Program-made: the position numbers and the translations under genes
In this document: one piece after another, positions 42,016-51,716 of the stretch
Layout of the letters: each line of letters opens with the position of its first letter
Numbering within the stretch: the stretch's first letter is position 1
The notes under the pieces: model-generated
What the model was told of the DNA's origin: nothing
Databases searched by the model: none
The model's input: the letters and a program-made list of their open reading frames with translations, nothing else
Assembly: GCA_028872015.1 (NCBI GenBank)
Contig: JAGWLO010000004.1
Location: 1-64,000, forward strand
Direction: 5' to 3'
Length of the DNA stretch: 64,000 bases
Source of the DNA: Burkholderiales bacterium
Lineage (GTDB): Bacteria > Pseudomonadota > Gammaproteobacteria > Burkholderiales > Burkholderiaceae_C

Positions 42016-43317
42016 TCACGCCGGCTCGGGCTGGCGGCGCAGGCGCAGTTCGATCCCGAAGCCGTGGTCCGGGTCCAGCAAGGCGAGCTCGCCGCCATGG
42101 GCGCGCGCCACCTGGTCGGCCAGCAGCAGGCCCAGACCGATGCCCTCGGCGCCGGGTGCCTGCTGGGCCAGGGCGGCGCGGAGGGCGGCACGCCGCTCGG
42201 CGCTGACGCCCGGCCCGTCGTCCACGATGCCGATCACGGTCTGCGCGGCTTCGTGGCGGCAGGTCAGCTGCACGCGCGACGCGCCGTGGCGCAGCGAGTT
42301 GTCGAGCAGGTTCAGCAGCGCCGCGGCGATGAGGTCGGGGTCGGCTTCGATGGCGCCGTCGCCGGCAAAGGACAGCGCCAGCCGCTCGATCGGCAGGCTT
42401 CTCACCAGCGCCGCCAGGTCCACCGGCTGCGGTGCCGGTGCGGCGCCGACGCGGAACAGCGTGATCAGCGCCCCCACCACGCGGCGCAGCCGCTCGGCCG
42501 CCTCGCGCGCGCGCTGCAGGTGCGGCTGCAGCGCCGGCATCCCCTCGCGTTGCGCCACGGCCAGCTGCGCCGACAGGCCGGCCAGCGGCGTGCGCAGCGC
42601 GTGCGCGGCATGGGCGGCGATGGCGCGCTCGCTCGACACGCGGCGCGCCAGCCGCTCGCCCAGGCTCACCACCGCGTCGCGCAGCGGCAGCAGCTCGGCG
42701 CGCCCGGCGGCCGGCGGCCGGGCGTCGGCGGCCAGCGGCTGGTAGCCGGCCACCTCGGCCGACAGGGTCTGCAGGGGCTGCAGCTCGCGCCGCACCAGGC
42801 GCGCGAACAGCAGCGCGCAGGGCCCGCCCACGAGCAGGGCGGCCAGCACCGCCAGCCAGGCGGCGTCGAGCCGCGCGCCGTGCCGCTCGCGGCCCGACTG
42901 CGCCACCAGCAGCATGCGCCCCGGGCTGCCGTAGGGCAGGGCATAGACGCGCCAGCCGCCGGCCGCGTCGGCCAGGCCGGCGGCCGCATGCGGCAGCAGC
43001 GGCGCGGGCGGCGCCTTGTGCGAGCGCAGCAGCAGCCGGCCGTCGGCGCCGACGATCTGCCACACCAGGTGCTCGGCATGCGCCGGCGCGGGCAGCGCGC
43101 CGCCGCGGCCCGCGCCGTCCAGCGGCAGCCGGCTGGTGTGGAAGTTGAGCAGGCCGTACAGGATCTCGGCCGATTCCTGCAGCGCGCCGTCGAGCACGCT
43201 GTCCACGCCGTGGCGCACCGCCAGCCAGACCGCGGCCGACACCGCCAGCGCCCAGGCCAGCCCCACCCCCAGCAGCAGCCGCGACAGGCGGTGCCGGATC
43301 GACGGCAGCGCGGTCAC
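42016..43317 (-). CDS. Two-component sensor histidine kinase (GTG start)
   Basis: Two N-terminal TM segments; H-box AAHAAHALRTPLAGLSAQL; N-box LIAAALLNLLDNSLRHG; G-box VDDGPGVS; GTGA overlap with response regulator stop. Confidence 0.92.
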   Translation of the reverse strand: MTALPSIRHRLSRLLLGVGLAWALAVSAAVWLAVRHGVDSVLDGALQESAEILYGLLNFHTSRLPLDGAGRGGALPAPAHAEHLVWQIVGADGRLLLRSHKAPPAPLLPHAAAGLADAAGGWRVYALPYGSPGRMLLVAQSGRERHGARLDAAWLAVLAALLVGGPCALLFARLVRRELQPLQTLSAEVAGYQPLAADARPPAAGRAELLPLRDAVVSLGERLARRVSSERAIAAHAAHALRTPLAGLSAQLAVAQREGMPALQPHLQRAREAAERLRRVVGALITLFRVGAAPAPQPVDLAALVRSLPIERLALSFAGDGAIEADPDLIAAALLNLLDNSLRHGASRVQLTCRHEAAQTVIGIVDDGPGVSAERRAALRAALAQQAPGAEGIGLGLLLADQVARAHGGELALLDPDHGFGIELRLRRQPEPA

Positions 43318-43967
43318 GCCGCGATCCGGTAGCCCAGGCCGCGCACGGTCTCGATCAGCGTGGGGCCCAGCTTGCGGCGCAGGTTCGAGACATGCACCTC
43401 GAGCGCGTTGCTCGACACCTCGCCTTCCCAGCCGATCACCAGCGCCTCCAGGTCGGACTTGGGCACGATGCGGCCGGCCCGCTGCACCAGCGCCTCCAGC
43501 ACCTGCCATTCGCGCGCCGTGAGCTCCGCCCGCACGCCGTCGCGCCAGGCGCTGCGGGCGGTGCGGTCGACCTCCACCGCGCCGATGCGCAGCCGCGCAC
43601 CGGCGCTGCCCGCGGCGCGCCGGCACACGGCGCGCAGCCGCGCCGTCAGCTCCTCGGGCTCGAAGGGCTTGACGAGGTAGTCGTCGGCGCCGCCGTCGAG
43701 CCCGCGCACGCGGTCACCCAGCAGGTCGCGCGCGGTGAGCATGAGCGTGGGCGTGCGCACGCCGCGCTCGCGCAGGCCCTGCACCCAGTCCAGCCCCGAG
43801 CCGTCGGGCAGCTGCCAGTCGACGAGGAAGGCGTCGTAGGGCTCGGCGGCCAGCACGCGTGCGTCGAGCAGCCGCGTCACCCAGTCGACGACGTGGCCGT
43901 CCGCGCGCAGGTAGTCGCGCAGGCCTTCGCCCAGGATGGGGTCGTCTTCGAGCAGCAGCAATCGCAT
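43314..43967 (-). CDS. OmpR-family response regulator
   Basis: MRLLLLEDDPILGEGLRDYLRADGHVVDWV; LVDWQLPDGSGLDWV; winged helix SSNALEVHVSNLRRKLGPTLIETVRGLGYRI. Confidence 0.95.
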   Translation of the reverse strand: MRLLLLEDDPILGEGLRDYLRADGHVVDWVTRLLDARVLAAEPYDAFLVDWQLPDGSGLDWVQGLRERGVRTPTLMLTARDLLGDRVRGLDGGADDYLVKPFEPEELTARLRAVCRRAAGSAGARLRIGAVEVDRTARSAWRDGVRAELTAREWQVLEALVQRAGRIVPKSDLEALVIGWEGEVSSNALEVHVSNLRRKLGPTLIETVRGLGYRIAA

Positions 43968-44172
43968 CGCGTCGTTCTCGGTGCCGCAACGGTAGCACCG
44001 GGCCCGCGTGCGCGGCCTCAGCCGGGCTTCAGGTTCGCAGGCCAAGCTGCGCCCCGTCATGGCCCGGGTGCGGGCCGCTGAAGGATGGGTGGCGATGAAG
44101 GTCCTGGGGGTTCGCGGTCGGGGTTGCGGGGTGCCGGCGCTCCCGCCGACATTCGCGGCGACATCGGCGCCG

Positions 44173-45261
44173 ATGTCGGTGCTGTCGCTGGCCTTGCTGT
44201 CGCTGGCCTTGCTGGTGCCGGCCCGCGCCCGGGCCGAGGCCCCGGCAGCGCCGCCGGCCGCCAGGCTGGTCACGCTCGAGCCGCGCCAGGTGCAGGCGCT
44301 GGGCATCGTGGCGCAGGCGGTCGCGGTCACGCCGGCGGCGCCGCGGGCGGGCTATCCGGCGCGCGTGCTGGTGCCGCCCACGCAGCAGCGCGTGGTCTCG
44401 GCGCCGCTGGCCGGGGTGGTGCAGCAGTTGCTGGTGGCCGTGGGCGACCCGGTGCGTGCCGGTCAGACGGTGGCGGTGGTGCGCAGCGCGCAGGCGCAGG
44501 AGCTGCAGCGCGACGTGCTGCTGGCGCGCAGCCAGGCCGAGCTGGGCGCGAAGTCGCTGGCCCGCGACGAGCAGCTGTTCCGCGAGGGGCTCATCGCCGC
44601 AGCGCGGCTGGAAGCCACGCGCGCCGCGCAGCAGCAGGCCCAGGCGCTGGCGACCGAGCGCCAGCGCGCGCTGGCCCTGGCCGGCGGCCGCGGCGACGGC
44701 GACCTGGTGCTGGCCAGCCCGATCGCCGGCGCGGTGCTCGAGGTGGGCGTGACCATCGGCCAGCGCATCGAGGCCGCCACGCCGGTGGCACGCGTGGCCA
44801 CGCTGGCGCCGCTGTGGCTGGAGCTGCAGGTGCCGGCGCGCGACGCCCAGGCGCTGGCGGTGGGCGACCCGGTGCACATCGCCGGGGCCGAGGGGCGGGC
44901 GGCGCCCGAGGCCCAGGCGCGCATCGTCCGTCTGGGCCAGGCGGTGGACCCGGCCACGCAGACCGTGCTGGTGCGGGCCGAACTGGCCGGCCCTGCCGCG
45001 GCCCAGGTGCGCCCGGGCCAGCTGGTCGAGGTGCAGGTGGCGCGCGCCGCCCGCGACGAATTCCTGGTGCCGGCTGCCGCCGTGGTGCGGCAGGGCGGCG
45101 CCACGGCGGTGTTCGTGGAGCAGACCGCGGGCCGCTACCGCCTCACCCCGGTGACGGTGGTCTCGGCAGCCGGTGGCTCGGCCGGCGTGCGCGGCCTGCC
45201 CCCCGGCGCGCGCGTGGTGGTGCAGGGCACGGCCGCGCTGCTGCCGCTGGCCCGGCCCTGA
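44173..45261 (+). CDS. RND efflux periplasmic adaptor subunit (CzcB/CusB-like); start codon uncertain, could be 44095
   Basis: SAPLAGVVQQLLVAVGDPVRAGQTVAVVRSAQAQELQRD...LVLASPIAGAVLEVGVTIGQRIEA; upstream of CzcA-type pump. Confidence 0.92.
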   Translation: MSVLSLALLSLALLVPARARAEAPAAPPAARLVTLEPRQVQALGIVAQAVAVTPAAPRAGYPARVLVPPTQQRVVSAPLAGVVQQLLVAVGDPVRAGQTVAVVRSAQAQELQRDVLLARSQAELGAKSLARDEQLFREGLIAAARLEATRAAQQQAQALATERQRALALAGGRGDGDLVLASPIAGAVLEVGVTIGQRIEAATPVARVATLAPLWLELQVPARDAQALAVGDPVHIAGAEGRAAPEAQARIVRLGQAVDPATQTVLVRAELAGPAAAQVRPGQLVEVQVARAARDEFLVPAAAVVRQGGATAVFVEQTAGRYRLTPVTVVSAAGGSAGVRGLPPGARVVVQGTAALLPLARP

Positions 45262-45285
45262 ACACCGATCTCCGAGCGCGCGCCC

Positions 45286-48200
45286 ATGCTGACCCACCTG
45301 ATCGCCTACTCCTTGCGCCAGCGGCTGCTGGTGCTGATCGTGGCCGTGCTGCTGGTCGCCGGCGGGACGCTGGCCTGGCGCGGCCTGCCCATCGACGCCT
45401 TCCCCGATGTCTCCACCACCCAGGTCAAGCTGATCCTGAAGGCGCCGGGCATGACGCCCGAGGAGGTGGAGGCCCGCATCACGGTGCCGATCGAGCAGGA
45501 GGTGCTGGGCATCGCGCGCCAGACCATGCTGCGCTCGACCTCCAAATACGCGCTGGCCGACATCACGCTCGATTTCGAGGAGGGCACCGACGTCTACTGG
45601 GCGCGCCAGCAGGTGGGCGAGCGCCTGGCCGGCGCGATGCAGAACCTGCCGCCCGGCGTCAGCGGCGGCATGGCCCCGATCACCACGCCGCTGGGCGAGA
45701 TGTTCATGTTCACGCTCGAGGGCCCGCAGTCGCTGGAAGAAAAGCGCAGCGTGCTCGACTGGGTGGTGCGGCCGGCGCTGCGCGGCCTGCCCGGCGTGGC
45801 CGACGTGAACAGCCTGGGCGGCCGGGTGCGCAGCTTCGAGGTCACGCCCGACCCGACGGCACTGCTGGCACGCGGCGTGTCGCTGGCGCAGCTGCAGGCG
45901 GCGCTGGCGGCGGGCAACCGCAACGACGGTGCCGGCCGGCTGGCCGCGGGCGAAGAGGCGCTGATCGTGCGCACCGAAGGCGCGATCCGCACGCTGGACG
46001 ACGTGCGCCAGACCGTGCTGCGCGCGGCCGACGGCGGCGTGGTGCGCGTGGGCGACGTGGCGGGCGTGCGCATCGCCGAGCTCACGCGCTACGGCGTCGT
46101 CACCCGCAACGGCCAGGCCGAGGCGGTGGAGGCGCTGGTGCTGGGGCTGCGCGGCGCGAACGCGCGCGACGTGGTGGCCGGCGTCAAGGCGCGGCTGCAG
46201 GCCCTGGCGCCGCAGCTGCCCCAGGGCATGACGGTGTCGGTGTTCTACGACCGCTCCAGCCTCATCGACCGCGCCGTGGGCACGGTGGGCAAGGCGCTGG
46301 CCGAGGCCGTGCTGCTGGTCGTGCTGCTGCTGCTGGCGTTCCTGGGCAACCTGCGGGCGGCGATCGTCGTCGCCGCCATGCTGCCGCTGGCCGCCCTGGG
46401 CACCTTCGTGCTGATGCGCTGGTTCGGGCTCAGCGCCAACCTGATGAGCCTGGGCGGGCTGGCGATCGCCATCGGCATGCTGGTCGACGGCGCGGTGGTG
46501 GTGATCGAGAACATCGAGACCGCGCTCACCGACGGCCGGCGCGCCCAGCGCCTGCCGCTGCTGCACCTGGTGTGGCGCGCGGCCAGCGAAGTGGCCACGC
46601 CGGTGCTGGCCGGCATCGCCATCATCATCATCGTCTTCCTGCCGCTGCTCAGCCTGGAAGGGCTGGAGGGCAAGCTCTTCGCGCCGGTGGCGCTGACCAT
46701 CGTGTTCGCGCTCGCGGTCTCGCTGCTGCTGTCGCTGACGCTGGTGCCGGTGCTGGCCTCGTGGCTGATGAAGGCCGGCCCCGCGCACGAGCCCTGGCTG
46801 ATGCGCCAGCTGGCGCGCGGCTACCGGCGCGTGCTCGACGGGGCCCTGCGCCACGAGCGCGCGCTGTACGCCGGCGCCGGGCTGGCACTGGTGGCGGCGG
46901 TGGCGCTGTTCGCGCTGGTGGGCAAGACCTTCCTGCCCACGCTGGACGAGGGCGACATCATCCTGCAGCTGGAGAAGCTGCCCTCGATCGGGCTGGACGG
47001 CTCGGCCGCGATCGACCTGCGGGTGCAGCAGGCGGTGCTGGCGCGCGTGCCCGAGGTGCAGGCGGCGGTGGCGCGCAGCGGCTCCGACGAGCTGGGCCTG
47101 GACCCGATGGGCCTGAACCAGACCGACACCTTCCTGGTGCTGAAGCCGCGCGAGCAGTGGCGCCGCCCCGACAAGGAATGGCTGACCGGGCAGCTGCGCG
47201 CGGTGATGGCCGATTTCCCGGGCGTGGACATCGCCTTCACGCAGCCGATCGAGATGCGCGTCTCCGAGATGCTCACCGGCGTGCGCGGCGACGTGGCGAT
47301 CAAGATCTTCGGCCCCGAGCTGGCGCCGCTGAACGCGCTGGCCACCGCCATCGAGGCGCGGGTGGCCCGGCTCGAAGGCGCCACCGACACGCTGACGGTG
47401 CGCAACGAGGGTGTGCAGTACCTGCAGGTGCGGGTGGACCGGCTGGCGGCGGGCCGCTTCGGGCTCGACGCCGAGCAGATCGAGAACAACCTGCGCGCCT
47501 GGGTCGAGGGCCAGCCCGCCGGCGTGGTGCAGGAGGGCGGCCGGCGCACGCCGCTGGTGGTGCGCGGCAGCGCGGCGCTGCGTGCCTCGCCGGCGGATTT
47601 CGCGGCGCTGCGCCTGGTCAACGACCACGGCGAGGCGGTCCCGCTGACCAGCGTGGCGCGGGTGGAGCAGCTCGAGGGGCCGGTGAAGATCGATCGCGAG
47701 CGCGCCCAGCGCTACGCCGTGGTGCAGACCAACGTGCGCGGGCGCGACCTGGTCGGCTTCGTGGACGAGGCGCGCCGCGCCGTGGCCGCCGACATCGCCC
47801 TGCCGCCGGGCTACGTCATCGAGTGGGGCGGCCAGTTCGAGAACCAGCAGCGCGCCGCGCGCCGGCTGGCCCTGGTGGTGCCGGTGGCGCTGGGGCTGAT
47901 CTTCTTTCTGCTGTTCAGCACCTTCGGCAGCGTGCGCCAGGCGCTGCTGGTGCTGGCCAACATCCCGCTGGCGCTCATCGGCGGCGTGTTCGCGCTGGCG
48001 CTGACGGGCGAGTACCTCTCGGTGCCGGCTTCGGTGGGCTTCATCGCGCTGCTGGGCATCGCGGTGCTCAACGGGGTGGTGATGGTGAGCCATTTCAACC
48101 AGCTGCTGGCCCAGGGGCTGCCGCTGGCGCAGGCGGTGGTGGAAGGCGCACGGCGCCGGCTGCGCCCGGTGCTGATGACGGCGGCCATCACCGGCGCGGG

Positions 48201-48426
48201 CCTGCTGCCGCTGCTGTTCGCCAGCGGACCGGGCGCCGAGATCCAGAAGCCGCTGGCCATCGTCGTCACGGGCGGCCTGCTCAGCGCCACCGCGCTGACG
48301 CTGCTGCTGCTGCCGTTGCTGTTCCGCCGCTTCGGCGTGGCGCCGCAGGCGCCCGACTTCACCACCGCCGGCGTGGCGCCGGCGGTGCCCGCCTTGCCCA
48401 CCGACCGCGAAGGACCGAACGCGTGA
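45286..48426 (+). CDS. CzcA/CusA-type heavy-metal RND efflux transporter
   Basis: MLTHLIAYSLRQRLLVLIVAVLLVAGGTLAWRGLPIDAFPDVSTTQVKLILKAPGMTPEEVEARITVPIEQEVLGI; IAIGMLVDGAVVVIENIE. Confidence 0.96.
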   Translation: MLTHLIAYSLRQRLLVLIVAVLLVAGGTLAWRGLPIDAFPDVSTTQVKLILKAPGMTPEEVEARITVPIEQEVLGIARQTMLRSTSKYALADITLDFEEGTDVYWARQQVGERLAGAMQNLPPGVSGGMAPITTPLGEMFMFTLEGPQSLEEKRSVLDWVVRPALRGLPGVADVNSLGGRVRSFEVTPDPTALLARGVSLAQLQAALAAGNRNDGAGRLAAGEEALIVRTEGAIRTLDDVRQTVLRAADGGVVRVGDVAGVRIAELTRYGVVTRNGQAEAVEALVLGLRGANARDVVAGVKARLQALAPQLPQGMTVSVFYDRSSLIDRAVGTVGKALAEAVLLVVLLLLAFLGNLRAAIVVAAMLPLAALGTFVLMRWFGLSANLMSLGGLAIAIGMLVDGAVVVIENIETALTDGRRAQRLPLLHLVWRAASEVATPVLAGIAIIIIVFLPLLSLEGLEGKLFAPVALTIVFALAVSLLLSLTLVPVLASWLMKAGPAHEPWLMRQLARGYRRVLDGALRHERALYAGAGLALVAAVALFALVGKTFLPTLDEGDIILQLEKLPSIGLDGSAAIDLRVQQAVLARVPEVQAAVARSGSDELGLDPMGLNQTDTFLVLKPREQWRRPDKEWLTGQLRAVMADFPGVDIAFTQPIEMRVSEMLTGVRGDVAIKIFGPELAPLNALATAIEARVARLEGATDTLTVRNEGVQYLQVRVDRLAAGRFGLDAEQIENNLRAWVEGQPAGVVQEGGRRTPLVVRGSAALRASPADFAALRLVNDHGEAVPLTSVARVEQLEGPVKIDRERAQRYAVVQTNVRGRDLVGFVDEARRAVAADIALPPGYVIEWGGQFENQQRAARRLALVVPVALGLIFFLLFSTFGSVRQALLVLANIPLALIGGVFALALTGEYLSVPASVGFIALLGIAVLNGVVMVSHFNQLLAQGLPLAQAVVEGARRRLRPVLMTAAITGAGLLPLLFASGPGAEIQKPLAIVVTGGLLSATALTLLLLPLLFRRFGVAPQAPDFTTAGVAPAVPALPTDREGPNA

Positions 48427-48758
48427 GCCCTGTCTGCCTGACGATGCTGGTGCCGCCGCAGGCGCAAGACCGGCTGATCGACTTTCTGTGTGCGCCGGGC
48501 GCGGTGCCGGCCGAGTTCAGCATGCACCCGGTGTCGGCACGCGGGCCGCTGGTGCGGATGCGCCGCGGCGACGAGCAGGTGCAGGGCTACGCCCAGCGCA
48601 CCGAGGTCAAGCTCATCCTCGAGCGCGCCGATTGCGAAGCCCTGATCGCGCCGCTGCGGGCGCTGCTGGCGGGCGTGGACGGCGGCTACTGGATCACCGC
48701 GGTGGAGCGCTTCGAGCCCTTCGGCGCGGCACCGCTGCAGGCCGGGGACGCGGCATGA
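48423..48758 (+). CDS. DUF3240 family protein (GTG start)
   Basis: MSPVCLTMLVPPQAQDRLIDFLCAPGAVPAEFSMHPVSARG...VKLILERADCEALIAPLRA; overlaps czcA-like stop by 4 bp; family typically sits beside CzcA-type pumps. Confidence 0.88.
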   Translation: MSPVCLTMLVPPQAQDRLIDFLCAPGAVPAEFSMHPVSARGPLVRMRRGDEQVQGYAQRTEVKLILERADCEALIAPLRALLAGVDGGYWITAVERFEPFGAAPLQAGDAA

Positions 48759-50044
48759 GGCGGCACGCGAAGGGTGCGCCCCGCGCGGCGGGCGGTGCCG
48801 GCAGGGCGGGCGGTGTGGGTGCGGCCTGGCGCGCCGGGCTGGCCGGCCTGGCCCTGGCGTGGCTGCCCACCGCCGCGGCCCGGGCACAGGCGCCGCTGCC
48901 CGATGCGCGCCAGGTGCAGCAGGTGCTGGCCGCCTCGCCCGCGGTGGCGGCGGCCGCGTACGCGCTGCAGGCCGAGCAGGCCGGCGGCCGCGCCCTGCGC
49001 GCCGGGCCCGGCGAGTGGACGGTGTCGGGCAGCGGCGGCCGGCGCCGCTACGTGCCGACGCAGCCCGGCGGCCGCGAGTGGGACCTGGCGCTCGAACGTC
49101 CCTGGCGCAGCGCCGGCAAGGCGCAGGCGGCCACCGCGCTGGGCGACGCGCGGGTGGCGCAGGCCGCGCTGGCACGCGACCGTGCCTGGCGCGAGCAGGC
49201 GCGCCTGCTGCTCGAAGGCGAGCTGCGCTGGCTGCAGGCCCGCGAGCAGGCCCGGGTCTGGCGCGATCAGGTCGAGCTGCTCGGCCGCCAGGCCCAGGCC
49301 GTGACGCGCCGGCGCCAGCTCGGCGACGCCGCCGAGGTCGAGCGCCTGCAGGCCCAGGCTGCGCTGGCCCAGGCCGAAGCGCAGTGGCAGCTGGCGCAGG
49401 GGCGCGCCCAGGCCGAGCGGGCGCTGCTGCTGGCCACGTTCGCGGGCCTGCAGCCGGGCGACGAAGCCCTGCCCCCGCCGGCCGAGCCCGCCGCCCTGGC
49501 GGTGGCCGTTCTGGTGCAGGCCAGCGTGGAGCTGCGCGCGGCCGAGCGTGAGGTGCAGGTCGCGGCCGCGCAGGCCCGTGTCGACGACGCCGAGCGCACG
49601 CCCGCGCCCACGCTGGGCATGCGCGTGGGCGGCGGCCCGTCGCCGGGCGAGCGCGTGGTGGCGCTGACGTTCAGCGTGCCCCTCGGCGGCACCTACCGCC
49701 AGGCCACGGCGCAGGCCAGTGCGGCCCGGCTGGCCGCCGCCGGCGCGCTGCGCGACGAGGTGGCGCGGCGCACGGCCGCCGAGGCCGGCATGCGCCTGCG
49801 CGAGCGCGCGCTGGCGCTGGCCAACTGGCAGCGCGAGGCCGATGCCGCGGCGCAGCTGGCGCGTAGCGCCGACGCCGTGGCACGCGGCTACGCGCTGGGC
49901 GAAGGCAGCCTGACCGACGTGCTGGTGGCACGTCGGGCGGCCAACGACCAAGGCCTGGCGGCCAGCCTGGCGGCGGTGGCGGCCTGGGCCGCGGTGTGGC
50001 GCGCCGAGCTCGAGGCCGGCCGGCTGTGGCCGGCGCCGTCCTGA
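48755..50044 (+). CDS. TolC-family outer membrane efflux protein (CzcC-like)
   Basis: Signal-like N-terminus; coiled-coil OEP repeats (WLQAREQARVWRDQVELLGRQAQAVTRRRQLGDAAEVERLQAQAALAQAEAQWQ); ATGA overlap with DUF3240 gene. Confidence 0.9.
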   Translation: MRRHAKGAPRAAGGAGRAGGVGAAWRAGLAGLALAWLPTAAARAQAPLPDARQVQQVLAASPAVAAAAYALQAEQAGGRALRAGPGEWTVSGSGGRRRYVPTQPGGREWDLALERPWRSAGKAQAATALGDARVAQAALARDRAWREQARLLLEGELRWLQAREQARVWRDQVELLGRQAQAVTRRRQLGDAAEVERLQAQAALAQAEAQWQLAQGRAQAERALLLATFAGLQPGDEALPPPAEPAALAVAVLVQASVELRAAEREVQVAAAQARVDDAERTPAPTLGMRVGGGPSPGERVVALTFSVPLGGTYRQATAQASAARLAAAGALRDEVARRTAAEAGMRLRERALALANWQREADAAAQLARSADAVARGYALGEGSLTDVLVARRAANDQGLAASLAAVAAWAAVWRAELEAGRLWPAPS

Positions 50045-50101
50045 GCCGGCGGCCCATGCGCCGGCGGGGCCGTCCGGGCCGCCTTTTCGGGCGCGCCGTG
50101 C

Positions 50102-51706
50102 TCAGTCGGTGGCAGCCAGCGCCGGCGGGTCGAGATCGCGCAGGTCGCGCCCGCGCGTCTCCCGGCCGTAGCGCCACACCAGCGCCAGCGCCACCAGCAC
50201 CGGCGCCAGCGCCAGCAGCGCGGCCACCCGCATCGCGGGCACCCAGCCCAGCAGGCTCAGCAGCTGTGCCACCAGCCCGCCGCCCTTGGTGCAGGCCGCC
50301 ACCCAGCCCGTGGCGCGGCCGCGCAGGCGCAGCGGGTAGCTCTCGGCCGCGTAGGGCAGCAGCATCGCGATGATGCCGTTGGTGCCGATGATCAGCAGCG
50401 CGATCGGCCACACCGGGCTGGCCTGCGTCGGGTCGGCCAGCTCGAGCCGCACCACGCCCAGCAGGCCGAGCGCGGTCACGCCGATGGCCACCAGCAAGGC
50501 GCCCTTGCTGCTCCAGCGGCCGTAGGCCAGCGCCGCCGCGAACACGGTGGGAATCGCGATCAGGGCCGAGGCCGCCAGCAGCAGGCCCGACAGCGCCATG
50601 CTGTAGCCGCGCTCGATCAGGTGCTCGGGCATCCACAGCAGCAGCCCGAAGTTGATCAGCCCCCAGGCCCCGGCCGCGATGCTCAGGGCCCAGGTGCGCG
50701 CCACCAGGCCGCGGCCGGTGCTGTGCGCCGGGCCCGCACCGGCGGCGCGGCGGCGCACCGCCGCCGCGGCCTCCTGGCGCGCCTGGGCCGTGGCGTCGAG
50801 CACCTCGCAGCCGAAACGCCGCAGCGTGGCCACGGCCTCGGCCAGCCGCCCGCGGGCCACCAGGTACTTGGGCGACTCGGGGATGTGGACGTTCAGCAGC
50901 ACCAGCAGCAAGCCGGTGGGCAGGTTCAGGAGCCACAGGATGCGCCAGCTGAAGTGCGGGATCAGCCACGCCGCCAGCCCGCTGGCGGCCAGGTAGCCGC
51001 CCACGGCACCCAGGCCGCCCACCAGCACCAGCACCCAGCTGCGGTGGCGCGAGGGCATGGTCTCGGCCAGCAGCGCGTACGTCACCGGCAGCATGCCGCC
51101 GGCCGCCGCGCCCATCAGGAAGCACATGCCGACGTTCCACCACAGCGAGGGCATGGCCCCGCAGATGGCCGTGCCCACGAACATCACGGCCGACAGCAGG
51201 ATCGAGGCCCGGCGGCCGTACAGGTCGGCCAGCCAGCCCCAGAGCACCGAGCCGGCCACGGTGCCGCACAGCGCGGCGAAGGGCAGCCAGGCCACGCTGC
51301 GGGCCGACAGCCCGTACTCGGCGCGCATGCCCGGCACCACGAAGCCCAGGCTGGCCGGCTTCATGACGTCGATCACCAGTGCCAGCGTCAGCACGCCGAT
51401 CAGGCGCCAGTGGGCCGGGCCCAGGCGCGCATCCTCGGGCGCCAGCACCGCCACCGCCGCTGCGGCGTCGCGGGCCGAGGGCGCGCGCGGCAGCAGGCCG
51501 TAGGCGGCCACCACGAGGCCGGCCACGATCAGCGCCATGCCCCACAGCATGGCCGCGTCCATCGCCATGTCGGCGAGGCGGAAGCCGTTGTCGCGGCCCA
51601 TCCAGTACATCGGCAGGTGCAGCAGCACGCCGGCGGTGACGGCAACGCAGCCGCCGACGAAGGCGGCCCGGTGCGGACGGTCGGCCAGGAGGCGGCTGGG
51701 CGGCAT
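50102..51706 (-). CDS. MFS transporter with two extra N-terminal hydrophobic segments
   Basis: MFS motif [83 protein letters not shown]. Confidence 0.9.
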   Translation of the reverse strand: MPPSRLLADRPHRAAFVGGCVAVTAGVLLHLPMYWMGRDNGFRLADMAMDAAMLWGMALIVAGLVVAAYGLLPRAPSARDAAAAVAVLAPEDARLGPAHWRLIGVLTLALVIDVMKPASLGFVVPGMRAEYGLSARSVAWLPFAALCGTVAGSVLWGWLADLYGRRASILLSAVMFVGTAICGAMPSLWWNVGMCFLMGAAAGGMLPVTYALLAETMPSRHRSWVLVLVGGLGAVGGYLAASGLAAWLIPHFSWRILWLLNLPTGLLLVLLNVHIPESPKYLVARGRLAEAVATLRRFGCEVLDATAQARQEAAAAVRRRAAGAGPAHSTGRGLVARTWALSIAAGAWGLINFGLLLWMPEHLIERGYSMALSGLLLAASALIAIPTVFAAALAYGRWSSKGALLVAIGVTALGLLGVVRLELADPTQASPVWPIALLIIGTNGIIAMLLPYAAESYPLRLRGRATGWVAACTKGGGLVAQLLSLLGWVPAMRVAALLALAPVLVALALVWRYGRETRGRDLRDLDPPALAATD

Positions 51707-51716
51707 CCGGGGCCCC

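Noticed and set aside
42000-42030. Imperfect GC-rich inverted repeat between polA and the sensor kinase
   Set aside because: Stem is imperfect, overlaps the kinase stop and lacks a T-tract; too weak to call a terminator.
39161-43332. Overlapping giant ORFs (1300 aa minus strand, 1311 aa plus strand) across polA and the sensor kinase
   Set aside because: Shifted-frame or antisense readings of real genes in high-GC DNA; compositions rich in R/A/G/H/Q with no domain signatures, whereas polA and the kinase show full motif sets in their own frames.
44029-48758. 1354-aa minus-strand and 1557-aa plus-strand ORFs over the RND efflux operon
   Set aside because: Same artefact; the CzcB/CzcA frames carry the conserved motifs.
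50045-50101. Possible bidirectional terminator between the OMF and MFS genes (GGCCGTCCGGGCCGCCTTTTC)
   Set aside because: Short T-run present but the stem is short and ambiguous in GC-rich context; not confidently supportable by eye.
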